Shown here in pieces: positions 16,830-24,381 of a stretch of DNA of 64,000 bases (the first letter of the stretch is position 1; each line of letters begins with the position of its first letter). A model generated the notes under the pieces. That model was not told where the DNA came from, did no database searches, and worked only from the letters and a program-made list of their open reading frames with translations. This stretch comes from Arthrobacter bambusae (lineage in GTDB: Bacteria > Actinomycetota > Actinomycetes > Actinomycetales > Micrococcaceae), in NCBI RefSeq assembly GCF_030812595.1, contig NZ_JAUSSZ010000001.1:434001-498000 (forward strand). The letters run 5' to 3'. Made by a program: the position numbers and the translations under genes.

Positions 16830-17246
16830 TCAGTCCACCCCATCAAACAAAAGGGCCAGGCAGTCGGTGTAATCGGTCATGGTGTCCGCGAAGTTGCGCA
16901 GCTGGAGACCGCCGCTGGTCGCGAGCGCCAGCCCGTCGGTTCCGGCTGCGTCGGGGTGGCAGAGGAGTGGCTCGCAACTGGTTCCGTTCGCGGTGAGCGT
17001 TGCGATTCCCCAGGGATGGCTGGGGTCGGTGACTGCGATCCCTGCCGCGTCGAAGGTGTCGCGGAGGACATATCGCGTGACTGTCCGCCAGGACTGGAGG
17101 AACTGTGGCTGCAGTTGTTCAATGAGTTCATCGTCGTTGCTGTCGTATGCGCGGCCGAGGTCTGTTGAGAGTTCGTCCCACTCCCGCGCGTCGCGGACCA
17201 TGAGGTGTCCGGCCCGGAGACGGGCGATGGTTTCATTCAACGTCAT
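16830..17246 (-). CDS. Hypothetical protein
   Basis: This 138-residue soluble protein is predicted alpha/beta, acidic, with no signal peptide or membrane segment. The first half is helical (IARLRAGHLMVRDAREWDEL, DDELIEQLQPQFLQSW); the second half has short strands and a LCHPDAAGTDG loop. I do not recognise a family. ATG 17246 is preferred because upstream in-frame sequence has the low-complexity look of non-coding DNA. It lies on the same strand as the next uncharacterised gene, 190 bp downstream of that gene's stop, so the two may or may not be cotranscribed. Codon use is typical for the window. Confidence 0.6.
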   Translation of the reverse strand: MTLNETIARLRAGHLMVRDAREWDELSTDLGRAYDSNDDELIEQLQPQFLQSWRTVTRYVLRDTFDAAGIAVTDPSHPWGIATLTANGTSCEPLLCHPDAAGTDGLALATSGGLQLRNFADTMTDYTDCLALLFDGVD

Positions 17247-17436
17247 GGTCTGTCCCCAAACTTCCTGTTGTGTCTGTCCCTGCCGGCAGAAGCAGGTCAT
17301 TAACGGAGAGAACGGATGGGGCCCCGGCAAGATTCCCGGATGCGGCCAGCTGCCCGGAAGCGTGCATCGGAAGGTGAGTAGTTCCTCACCGGGCGTGTGC
17401 CCCGTGACGTCCGGAGATGACGCGGGTGGTTGGGGC

Positions 17437-18000
17437 TCAACTTCCCATGTCGTCAACACCCGGTGGGCGCGCAGCGGCGTGCCTGGCCCGCGCCGCCGGT
17501 TCAATCGAGTCCACAGCATAGGGTTTGGTGGCCGAGCGCTGCAGCGGAAGGCGCAGACGTGCCTGATAAGGGCCGTTCCGGAACGTGGCGCGGGGGTCCA
17601 TCTGCAGAACCAGCAGTGGCTCTTGGCGGGATGCGTCCACCCGGAGCAGCATTCCGAGCCGGCGACCATCGACGAGCAGCGGCGTAGCCGGCTCTACCGC
17701 CGTCTGTTCGAGTAATGCCTGATATTTAGGTCCCGCCGCCAGGAACAGAATTCCATGGGAGAGCCCGACGACCCGCAGCGGGATTACCGTGCCAGGCTGC
17801 CGCGCGGGGCTGGAGTGCGCTTCGCGGTCCGCCGTAAAGGGCTCCGTCGCTGTCTTTCGCGACCGCTCACATTCCCGGCACCTGGTCCGCGTCCCGACGT
17901 CGGCCATTAGGGTCACTAGAAGTCCGCGTGGGGCATTGTTCCATTTGTCGGCCACAACGTTGCACCAAGCGGGGTGGTACTCCTTGCCGTTCTTCAACAC
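17437..18000 (-). CDS. Hypothetical protein with CxxC motif, 5' end uncertain
   Basis: From GTG 18000 the product is 187 residues with a Cys pair in TRCRECERS, a possible half zinc-ribbon, and a beta-rich C-terminal half (PLLVDGRRLGMLLRVDAS, PYQARLRLPLQ). The family is not recognised. Coding-like sequence in the same frame continues upstream to about 18190 (NRWSRTYLKGGAAERTTD, LGPFKPVEPAARREGK), yet no ATG, GTG or TTG occurs there before an in-frame stop. An ATG with AGGGGGG before it exists at 18202 in a frame shifted by one base. The true gene therefore probably starts at 18202 and is frameshifted near its beginning, or the sequence has an indel error. Confidence 0.5.
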   Translation of the reverse strand: MLKNGKEYHPAWCNVVADKWNNAPRGLLVTLMADVGTRTRCRECERSRKTATEPFTADREAHSSPARQPGTVIPLRVVGLSHGILFLAAGPKYQALLEQTAVEPATPLLVDGRRLGMLLRVDASRQEPLLVLQMDPRATFRNGPYQARLRLPLQRSATKPYAVDSIEPAARARHAAARPPGVDDMGS

Positions 18001-18278
18001 ATAGACCTGGCCTTCGCCGAGGAGGGGTTTACCCTCCCGCCGGGCCGCAGGCTCGACAGGTTTGAACGGGCCGAGGCTTTTGTCAGTTGTGCGCTCCGCG
18101 GCGCCGCCCTTGAGATACGTGCGGCTCCAGCGATTGAGCGGTCGTTTCCGGCTGGGAATTGCGGGGCCTTCCTGTGCGGAGGGATTGCGTTCGTTCCCTC
18201 ATTACCCCCCTAACTAGCTTGATGGCTTTTCGCGCAACTTGCCAGTCCGGTTGCCGCACCCCATCACCAGATACTCCC

Positions 18279-18303
18279 TTGACTTTCCCCTTGGGGGAGG
18301 GTG
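18279..18303 (+). promoter_or_regulatory. MerR-type operator/promoter upstream of the thioredoxin-like gene
   Basis: TTGACT (18279-18284) begins a -35 element followed by the dyad CTTTCCCC-TT-GGGGGAGGG, the stretched-spacer geometry typical of MerR-regulated promoters. The -10 is not obvious near 18304-18310 (GCGAAGGT), so strength is uncertain. It points toward the thioredoxin-like gene starting 105 bp downstream, and a MerR-family regulator gene follows that gene. Regulation of the pair by that MerR protein is inferred from site type and distance. The rest of 18203-18374 contains no gene. Confidence 0.55.
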
Positions 18304-18407
18304 CGAAGGTGGCACGGAGGGGGCGCTGTCAGCCTGTTGGCCAGCGAAATGAATGGGAGGGGGAGTAACCCGGTATGACCAAACGGGCCATTCAGAAGAG
18401 GAAAACC

Positions 18408-18734
18408 ATGGCAAGAACCAAGGAAGTGACTGACGCGTCCTTCGACGCCGAAGTCTTGAAGTCATCCAAACCCGTTGTCGTGGAATTCTGGGCGGCTTGG
18501 TCCGGACCCTGCACCAGGCTTGACCCGGTCATGGAAGAGCTCGCGGTCGAATACGCCGACAAAATCGACGTTGTGAAAGTCAACGTCGACGAGAATCCGG
18601 AAACCACGGGTGCCTTCGGGGTCAGCTCTGTTCCATCGGTGTCCTTGTTCAAGGATGGCGAACGAAGAATCTCCGTGATCGGCGTCGGTGCGAAGCGGTA
18701 CTTCGAAGCGGAATTCGCTGAATACCTTCGCTAG
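18408..18734 (+). CDS. Thioredoxin-like protein with SGPC active site
   Basis: This 108-residue thioredoxin fold has every landmark except one cysteine: VVVEFWAAW, then SGPC (32-35) where CGPC is expected, FGVSSVPSVSLF with the cis-proline, and a C-terminal helix. The nucleophilic N-terminal cysteine is replaced by serine (codon TCC), so dithiol reduction is not possible; a monothiol, binding or chaperone role is more likely. The C-terminal resolving-position cysteine remains. ATG 18408 matches the family start and has GAGG six bases before it; an in-frame ATG at 18375 also has a strong GGAGGGGGAG and would add eleven basic residues. A MerR-type promoter lies upstream and a MerR gene downstream. 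Confidence 0.88.
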   Translation: MARTKEVTDASFDAEVLKSSKPVVVEFWAAWSGPCTRLDPVMEELAVEYADKIDVVKVNVDENPETTGAFGVSSVPSVSLFKDGERRISVIGVGAKRYFEAEFAEYLR

Positions 18735-18797
18735 GCCTCCTTCACCCCTTGAGCACCTTCACCTACAGTTGGATGTCAGTGGGGGAAGACGAGGTGC

Positions 18798-19190
18798 ATG
18801 GTGCGAATCGGTGAAGCCGCCCAAGCGGCGGGTATGACGAGCAAGACCCTGAGGTTCTACGAGGAGCACGGGCTGCTCCCGGCCGCGAAGCGCACCGCCA
18901 ACGGATATCGCGATTACCCTTGCGAAACCATCAACAGGCTCGAATTCATTCGCCGCGCCCGTGCCGCAGGGCTGGCGCTGGCGCAGATCCGCGAAATCCT
19001 CCGTCTGCGAGACGCGGGCCGCGCCCCGTGCACCCAGGTGCGCGACCTTCTGGTCGCTCAGTTGACCGACCTCGACGCGCAGATCGCGGAACTCGTCGCG
19101 CTGCGCGCCAACGTCGCGCGGTATCACGCCGTAGTGGCCGCTGCCGACCCGGATGCGTGCGACGCCGAGCGGATCTGCAGCTACCTCTGA
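18798..19190 (+). CDS. MerR-family metal-responsive regulator
   Basis: This 130-residue MerR protein has an N-terminal winged helix-turn-helix (RIGEAAQAAGMTSKTLRFYEEHGLL) and an RRARAAGLALAQIREIL segment leading into the dimerisation helix. A C-terminal metal loop contains Cys121 and Cys127 in DACDAERICSYL. Cys78 at the start of the long helix (GRAPCTQV) is the position that in ZntR, MerR and PbrR marks divalent-metal sensors, whereas copper sensor CueR has serine there, so zinc, lead, cadmium or mercury sensing is more likely than copper. It follows the SGPC thioredoxin on the same strand by 63 bp. A MerR-type site lies at 18279-18303. Its stop lies inside an 11-bp tandem repeat. Confidence 0.88.
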   Translation: MVRIGEAAQAAGMTSKTLRFYEEHGLLPAAKRTANGYRDYPCETINRLEFIRRARAAGLALAQIREILRLRDAGRAPCTQVRDLLVAQLTDLDAQIAELVALRANVARYHAVVAAADPDACDAERICSYL

Positions 19191-19205
19191 AGGGCCTCTG
19201 AAGGG
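19184..19205. repeat. Two exact tandem 11-bp copies across the merR-type gene stop
   Basis: CCTCTGAAGGG occurs twice in a row (19184-19194 and 19195-19205). The first copy contains the TGA stop of the MerR gene at 19188-19190. The copies are identical. Confidence 0.95.
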
Positions 19206-19248
19206 CCACATCGAAACCGGAAGTACCTTTGGGCGGGAGGCTTTGCGC

Positions 19249-19434
19249 GTGGCACCTCGATACGGCCTAGGCATCGCCGCCGCGGCAACCCGCCTCCAGG
19301 CTGGGGCAACCCCTACCAGCCAGGCTCCATCACCGTGGACGGTCAAAGGGCGGTCTTCCGTGACAACAGCGGCCATACGGTGAGCTTCCACGCACGAGCC
19401 GGCGCCACGGGCCTCCTGAGAACCTGTTCCTGAG
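19249..19434 (+). pseudogene. Possible frameshifted small secreted protein
   Basis: A GTG at 19249 with GGGAGG eight bases upstream opens a short frame (VAPRYGLGIAAAAT), after which coding character appears in a second frame: GWGNPYQPGSITVDGQ, then AVFRDNSGHTVSFHARAG, ending at a TGA at 19432-19434. The second part looks like the conserved end of a small periplasmic or secreted protein. The crossover is near the GGGG/CCCC runs at 19300-19312. This is weak evidence; the stretch could also be a decayed remnant. Confidence 0.3.
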
Positions 19435-19452
19435 GCTATGTTGGTGAGGGCA

Positions 19453-19831
19453 ATGAAGCGATTCGTCTTGGCCCTGCTGGCCGCGGTCCTGTTGTTGTGC
19501 GCGTGTTCCGGCCTTGGCGGTCCCGATGCCCGGCGCGCCGGCGTTGTCACCGGCGTCGTCCTGACCGCCCCGGTGTGTCCCGTCGAACGTGTCGGTCAGG
19601 AGTGTCCGCCTCGATCCGTCGCAGGGGCCGGTTGTCGCCTTGGCAGGTGAATCTGTCCGCGGCTCAACACTGACCGATGGAACCGGGGCATTCAGTCTCA
19701 CCTTGCCTGACGGTCGATACCTCATCAAAGCAAGCAATGTTGGGGGTTACGTCTCGACGGCAACCGAGCCGGTGGTCATCTCGGAGACCCCCGTTCACAT
19801 CACGCTTGTCGTGGACAGCGGCATTCGATGA
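19453..19831 (+). pseudogene. Lipoprotein with carboxypeptidase-regulatory-like domain, frameshifted
   Basis: The first frame encodes a lipoprotein signal peptide (KRFVLALLAAVLLLCACSG, lipobox LCAC) and a Cys-containing stretch up to QECPPRSVAGAG. After a shift near 19632 a second frame encodes VVALAGESVRGSTLTDGTG and FSLTLPDGRYLIKASNVGG, a transthyretin-like carboxypeptidase regulatory fold ending at a stop at 19829-19831. Combined, this is a secreted lipid-anchored beta-sandwich protein of about 125 residues. The 379-bp span is one base off a whole number of codons. The shift lies in GGGGCCGG, so sequencing error is possible. The protein would sit on the outer face of the membrane. Confidence 0.65.
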
Positions 19832-19836
19832 GCGGG

Positions 19837-20259
19837 CTACTCGGCGGACGGTCGTTTTCGTTGTTGTTTCGTTGCCGCCCGGTGCTCCTTTGCGGCCCGG
19901 TGCCGGCGTTTCGAGCTCCGGGTGGGTTTAGTCGTGCGGCGGGCGGCGGCTTCGGGAGCAAGCCCCTCCGCTACGAGGCGGGAGAGCTTGGCCAGTGCGA
20001 TCTCGCGATTACGCAGCTGGGAGCGCTGCTCGGAGGCGGTCACCGTGATCACCCCGGCGATGAGGCGGCCTCCAAGACGGGCGACCAGCAGCAGCCGTTG
20101 CTCGTCGGAAAGGGCCGCGGAGTCGGCGACGTTCCACGACAGTTCGACGCGGCTGTCCGAGGTATTGACGTGCTGACCGCCCGGCCCTGACGAGCGGGAG
20201 AACCGCCAGCCGAGTTCCGACGTCGGAATCGTGAGCGTCGGCGACACTTCGAGATCCAT
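19837..20259 (-). CDS. arfB: Alternative ribosome-rescue factor ArfB (YaeJ family)
   Basis: This 140-residue release-factor-like protein has the catalytic GGQ motif in RSSGPGGQHVN (Gly27-Gly28-Gln29), which hydrolyses peptidyl-tRNA on stalled ribosomes. It lacks the codon-recognition domains of RF1/RF2. The C-terminal tail is basic and lysine/arginine-rich (RRTTKPTRSSKRRHR, KQQRKRPSAE), as needed to enter the empty mRNA channel. Length and layout match ArfB. The ATG at 20259 is the family start. The gene is convergent with the lipoprotein remnant, with only six bases between them, and is followed upstream by the HhH-GPD gene on the same strand. Confidence 0.92.
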   Translation of the reverse strand: MDLEVSPTLTIPTSELGWRFSRSSGPGGQHVNTSDSRVELSWNVADSAALSDEQRLLLVARLGGRLIAGVITVTASEQRSQLRNREIALAKLSRLVAEGLAPEAAARRTTKPTRSSKRRHRAAKEHRAATKQQRKRPSAE

Positions 20260-20310
20260 GCTGCCAGCGTTTCACGATATGGGTCGAAACAATGTCCCGA
20301 CCCGTGCTTG

Positions 20311-20895
20311 TCAGTGCCCCGATGCCTTCGCGGCTTTGACGGCGGCCTTGGCAGCCTGCTTGTTGGCGCGTACCTTTCTCAGCGACTCCGGATCCACGAT
20401 GTCGGCGACGGAAAGAAACGCGCTTTCCTGGCCGTAGGCGCCCGCAGCCTCACGCCAACCTTGTGCCTGGAGTCCGCGCTGCTTGCCGAGGAGCGCCAGG
20501 AAGATCTTTGCCTTTTGCTCTCCGAAGCCGGGCAATCCCTTCAACCTGCGGAGGACCTCCTGGCCGTCAGGCTCGTCCTTGGTCCAGATGGCGGTTGCGT
20601 CTCCCTGCCAGTCGTGCTGAACGACTGCGGCTAGATCCTGGACGCGGCCGGCCATGGAGCCAGGGAAACGGTGGACTGACGGACTCTCCTTGAAGACCTC
20701 AACGAAGCCCGCAGGGTCATATCCGGCAATTGCAGCCGGGGACAGGGAGCCGATGCGCTTGCGGATCTTTGCAGGTCCGGCAAACGCGGACTCCATGGTT
20801 ACCTGTTGGTCAAGCAGCATTCCGATAAGAAGTGCGAAAGCGTCATCGCTGAGCAGCTGGTCGGCGGCGGGGTCGCCAGTAATGTGCAGTTCCAT
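20311..20895 (-). CDS. HhH-GPD family base-excision DNA repair protein
   Basis: This 194-residue protein has the helix-hairpin-helix/GPD fold: N-terminal LLIGMLLDQQVTMESAF (the helical core seen in AlkA/MutY relatives) and the hairpin LKGLPGFGEQKAKIFLALLG around residues 130-150. Compared with true glycosylases it has no iron-sulfur cluster and I cannot confirm the catalytic aspartate, so it may be a glycosylase of altered specificity. The tail is lysine/alanine-rich (KAAVKAAKASGH). ATG 20895 has GGGAGG upstream. It precedes arfB on the same strand by 51 bp. Cytoplasmic DNA-binding protein. Confidence 0.85.
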   Translation of the reverse strand: MELHITGDPAADQLLSDDAFALLIGMLLDQQVTMESAFAGPAKIRKRIGSLSPAAIAGYDPAGFVEVFKESPSVHRFPGSMAGRVQDLAAVVQHDWQGDATAIWTKDEPDGQEVLRRLKGLPGFGEQKAKIFLALLGKQRGLQAQGWREAAGAYGQESAFLSVADIVDPESLRKVRANKQAAKAAVKAAKASGH

Positions 20896-21097
20896 GCGCC
20901 CATCCTCCCACCTGCCTTGGGTCGCGTCATGGGGGGATAAGCGCTCGCAGGCTTTCGAGCTCAGCCATGTCATCGGCCGACGTGATCACTTGGAAGCGGG
21001 TGTCTGGCTTTCCTAGGACCGGGAGGGCCACGCAGCAGGGCCGGGTCGTGCCCTAGTGTCGTTTTCAAGACCGCCGAGTTATATCGAGGGAGTAGCG

Positions 21098-21970
21098 ATG
21101 AGAGTTGCAGTGACGGGTGGAACCGGAAAACTGGGCCGGCACGTGGTCCGCCGGCTGAACGCGGACGGGCACCAGGTGTTGAACCTGGACCGGGCGGGCG
21201 AAAGGAGTCCGGGCCTGGCGATCGTCGACCTGCGCGACTATGGCCAGGTGCTGGATGTTTTCCTGGGCCTGGACGACCGGCACAGTGGCTTCGACGCCGT
21301 AGTGCATCTCGGGGCCATTCCGGCACCTGGCATCGTTCCGGACGTTGCGACGTTCCATAACAACATGCTTTCGACGTACAACGTGTTCCAAGCGGCCCGC
21401 CGCGCCGGCATCAAGAAGGTTGTCTACGCCTCAAGCGAGACAGTGCTGGGTTTGCCGTTCGATGTCGACCCTCCCTACATCCCGGTCGACGAGGAGTACC
21501 CGGCCAGGCCGGAAAGCACCTATTCGCTCGTGAAGCATCTGGAAGAGCAGATGGCGATCGAGTTGACGCGCTGGGATCCCGAGCTGAGCATCGTGGGGCT
21601 GCGGTTCTCCAATGTCATGGACGAGGAAGATTACGAACGGTTCCCGTCCTTCGACTCGGACGCCAGGCTGCGTAAGTGGAACCTGTGGGGATACATCGAT
21701 GGCCGGGACGGTGCGCAGGCAGTGGCGCGGGCGCTTGAAAACGGCAAGCCCGGATTCGAAGCATTCATCATCGCGAACGCGGACACCGTCATGAGCCGCT
21801 CAAGCGCCAGCCTGGCTGCGGAGGTTTTCCCCGAGGTCAAGGTCATCAAGGAACTGGGAGAGCACGAGACCATGCTCTCCATCGACAAGGCCAGGCGGCT
21901 GCTGGGCTTCGAGCCCGAACACACATGGCGCACCTTTCATTCGAACCGCACTACCCCCACCGAGGATTGA
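21098..21970 (+). CDS. NAD-dependent sugar epimerase/dehydratase (extended SDR)
   Basis: This 290-residue extended short-chain dehydrogenase has the NAD-binding motif GGTGKLG (7-13), the VVHLGAIP strand, catalytic Tyr142 and Lys146 in TYSLVKHLEEQ and a Ser/Thr in ASSETVLG. It acts on a sugar or sugar acid; close relatives include UDP-sugar epimerases and uronate dehydrogenases. ATG 21098 follows GAGGGAG. The aldo/keto reductase gene starts eight bases after its stop, so the two form an operon, probably for stepwise oxidation or reduction of one sugar. No transporter or regulator sits beside them, so the substrate is unknown. Confidence 0.88.
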   Translation: MRVAVTGGTGKLGRHVVRRLNADGHQVLNLDRAGERSPGLAIVDLRDYGQVLDVFLGLDDRHSGFDAVVHLGAIPAPGIVPDVATFHNNMLSTYNVFQAARRAGIKKVVYASSETVLGLPFDVDPPYIPVDEEYPARPESTYSLVKHLEEQMAIELTRWDPELSIVGLRFSNVMDEEDYERFPSFDSDARLRKWNLWGYIDGRDGAQAVARALENGKPGFEAFIIANADTVMSRSSASLAAEVFPEVKVIKELGEHETMLSIDKARRLLGFEPEHTWRTFHSNRTTPTED

Positions 21971-21978
21971 GGAACAGC

Positions 21979-23010
21979 ATGCAATACCGCACTCTGGGCA
22001 ACAGCGGCGCAGTGGTTTCGAACTACGCGCTGGGAACCATGACATTCGGGGCCGAGGCCACCGAGGAAACTTCCCGGGCCATCCTGGACGACTACGTCGA
22101 CGCCGGTGGAAACTTCATCGACACCGCCGACGTCTACAGCGCCGGGGTGTCGGAAGAGATCATCGGCCGCTGGCTGGCCGAACGGCCGGACGCGCGGGAC
22201 CGCGTGGTGCTGGCCACCAAGGGCCGCTTCCCCATGGGCACCGCCCCGAACGACGTCGGCACTTCCCGCCGCCATCTGAACCGGGCGTTGGACGATTCGC
22301 TGCGCCGTTTGGGCGTGGAGCAAATCGATCTCTACCAAATGCACGCGTGGGACCCGATTACACCGTTGGAGGAGACGCTGCGCTTCCTGCACGACTCCGT
22401 CAGCAGCGGCAAGATCGCCTACTACGGCTTTTCCAACTTCCTGGGGTGGCAGTTGACCAAGGCCGTCCATGTGGCCAAGGCCTTCGGCTGGAGTGCGCCG
22501 GTGACCCTGCAGCCCCAGTACAGCCTGCTGGTCCGCGAGATCGAATCGGAGATCGTTCCGGCTGCGCTGGATGCGGGCGTCGGGCTGCTGCCGTGGTCTC
22601 CCTTGGGCGGCGGATGGCTGTCCGGTAAGTACAAGCGGGACGTGCCGCCCACCGGTGCCACCCGCCTGGGTGAAAACCCGGAACGTGGCATGGAGGCGTG
22701 GCAGGCCCGCAACGCGGATCGACGCACCTGGGATGTCATCGGCACAGTGGAAAAGATCGCAGCGGATCACGGCGTGAGTGCCTCCCGGGTTGCCCTTGCA
22801 TGGTTGGCCAACCGGCCCGCGGTGACCTCCGTGATCCTCGGTGCCCGCACCACGGAACAGTTGGCGGACAACCTGGCCGCAGCGGACCTGGAACTCAGCC
22901 CCGAAGAAACCGGCCGGCTCGACGAGGCCAGCCAGCCCCGGGTGGGTGTCTATCCGTATGGCCCGATGGCCCAGAACCAGCGCAGCCGGAAGATCGAGGG
23001 CGGCCGGTAA
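21979..23010 (+). CDS. Aldo/keto reductase
   Basis: This 343-residue NADPH-dependent TIM-barrel oxidoreductase has catalytic Asp48 and Tyr53 ([11 protein letters not shown]), Lys81 (LATKGRF) and a His in YQMHAWDP, the standard AKR tetrad. A C-terminal cofactor-binding segment reads [14 protein letters not shown]. It resembles the YajO/YghZ (AKR11/12-like) group, which reduces sugar aldehydes and ketoaldehydes. ATG 21979 has GAGGAACAGC just upstream and is coupled to the epimerase gene. It would act in the cytoplasm. The coupling suggests the substrate is the product, or precursor, of the neighbouring epimerase/dehydrogenase reaction. Confidence 0.92.
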   Translation: MQYRTLGNSGAVVSNYALGTMTFGAEATEETSRAILDDYVDAGGNFIDTADVYSAGVSEEIIGRWLAERPDARDRVVLATKGRFPMGTAPNDVGTSRRHLNRALDDSLRRLGVEQIDLYQMHAWDPITPLEETLRFLHDSVSSGKIAYYGFSNFLGWQLTKAVHVAKAFGWSAPVTLQPQYSLLVREIESEIVPAALDAGVGLLPWSPLGGGWLSGKYKRDVPPTGATRLGENPERGMEAWQARNADRRTWDVIGTVEKIAADHGVSASRVALAWLANRPAVTSVILGARTTEQLADNLAAADLELSPEETGRLDEASQPRVGVYPYGPMAQNQRSRKIEGGR

Positions 23011-23035
23011 CGCTGCCGGGTCGCCGGATTTGTTC

Positions 23036-24076
23036 CTAGCCGGTTTCGCTCTGGATGCGGTCGTTCACGCTTTGGGGCATGGTCGAGCATGCGTCGTTGT
23101 CCGAGCGCTGGTTGGCATGGCTGTCGGCCGTGTCTGTGATGCCGATCGTCGCGACGGCAGCCTGCCACCCGCCCAGGCCGACGATCTGCCGGGGGACCCA
23201 GACGTTCGCGGCTCCGTTCACAAGATTCCACACGGCGGGGTTGACGCCGGAACCGAGGTAGATGCCCCCGTTGGGATCCCGCTTGACCAGGTCCGGCAGC
23301 GGAAGGACGCCCATCAGCTGAGCTGATTGGTAATCGGACATGTTCCAGGGCGGTGTTCCGAAGTAGTACCAGCTGGCGGCGCAGACGCCGTACAAATGGG
23401 GGCCGAACTGGGCATAGTTCAGATAGAGCTCGAGGGTGCGCTGAGGGGTCAACGTGTAGCTGAACTGGGTTGCCAGGACGGCTTCAATCCCTTTGCGTAC
23501 GGCGTTTTGGTCGTCCCAGAGGAAAATATTCTTGACCAGTTGCTGGGGGATGGTGGAACCGCTGGGGTCGGGCTTTCCCTCGAAATACGCTTGTGCCCTG
23601 GCTTGGAGGTCTCCGAGGTCGAAGGCCCCGCTGCGTGTGCCGAGCTGTTCGTCTTCATGGGCGATGGTCGCTGCCAGCAAGTGACGGCTCATGTGGTTGA
23701 TCGACACGAACTGGTAGACGTTGGGCTCACCCGCCTCCAGCATGTACGCCGTGCGCGTCGGGGTCACGCCCATGCTGAACATGAAGGCGATGATTTGGAC
23801 CAGGACCAGCGGGGCGATCAGGGCCAAGAGGAGCTTGCGGCGCCATTTCCGTTTGGATCGCTTGGGCTTTTTGCCGTCTGAGGAAACCGGCGGCTGGGCC
23901 GGGTCCGGCTCGGTGACGGATCGTTTCCCCCGGGCTTGGACAGCTCCCCGCGGCTCCCCTGGGACAGGCACTGGGTAGCTGATGACTTTCGCCCGCGCCG
24001 CGTCAGGGCGGCCCGCTGGAGGCCGGTTCCCCAGCGGCGGACGCCGAGGCGAGGTCGGGGGTGTTGGAGTGTCCAT
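23036..24076 (-). CDS. mtgA: Monofunctional peptidoglycan glycosyltransferase (GT51)
   Basis: This 346-residue protein has a long proline-rich cytoplasmic head, a basic stretch (KKPKRSKRKWRRK), one membrane helix (about residues 83-103) and an extracellular GT51 domain. Catalytic glutamate is in AHEDEQLGTRSGAFD, followed by GSTIPQQLVKNIFLW and LELYLNYAQFG, all hallmarks of lipid II polymerising transglycosylases. There is no transpeptidase domain, so it polymerises glycan strands only. Some signature positions deviate from the canonical form (GSTIPQ for GASTITQ), so activity could be reduced. Convergent with the aldo/keto reductase gene; the ATG at 24076 lies in a 305-bp spacer shared with the divergent lipid kinase. 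Confidence 0.88.
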   Translation of the reverse strand: MDTPTPPTSPRRPPLGNRPPAGRPDAARAKVISYPVPVPGEPRGAVQARGKRSVTEPDPAQPPVSSDGKKPKRSKRKWRRKLLLALIAPLVLVQIIAFMFSMGVTPTRTAYMLEAGEPNVYQFVSINHMSRHLLAATIAHEDEQLGTRSGAFDLGDLQARAQAYFEGKPDPSGSTIPQQLVKNIFLWDDQNAVRKGIEAVLATQFSYTLTPQRTLELYLNYAQFGPHLYGVCAASWYYFGTPPWNMSDYQSAQLMGVLPLPDLVKRDPNGGIYLGSGVNPAVWNLVNGAANVWVPRQIVGLGGWQAAVATIGITDTADSHANQRSDNDACSTMPQSVNDRIQSETG

Positions 24077-24220
24077 CGGTCTGCTTTCGCTTCTCGTCCC
24101 GCACGATTTCCCCTCGAAGGGGTAGAGGATGGCACGAAAGTCTACCGGGCCTTGCTGTCACTACCGTTCAGGAAGCAGGCGACGTCCGGTCCGAAGTCTC
24201 TTTGCGTGCGGCTTCCTCGA

Positions 24221-24264
24221 GCGCGGCGGAAGAGTGCGCGGCGGAAGAGTGTAAGTACACTTAC
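24221..24264. promoter_or_regulatory. Tandem 15-bp repeat abutting a palindrome upstream of the lipid kinase
   Basis: GCGCGGCGGAAGAGT occurs twice without a gap (24221-24235, 24236-24250) and is followed at once by GTAAGT-AC-ACTTAC (24251-24264), a perfect inverted repeat. It sits 118 bp before the lipid kinase ATG, in the 305-bp spacer 24077-24381 between divergent genes, where I see no other gene. A dimeric regulator could bind the palindrome. The repeats may be a recent duplication that moved or added a site. Confidence 0.5.
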
Positions 24265-24381
24265 CGAAGTGATTGCGTGCAAGAATCCGGCCCTGCGGTC
24301 CGGGGGCAGTCCGGCTTGGGTGTTGGATGGCAACGCGGGCATGGAATTTTCGGGCGTCACGAGTATGTATCTGGAGCGGCA

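Noticed and set aside
16649..16846. 66-residue N-terminal extension of the DinB2-like polymerase
   Set aside because: Conserved polymerase sequence starts at MGITAIPW; the extension has no family likeness.
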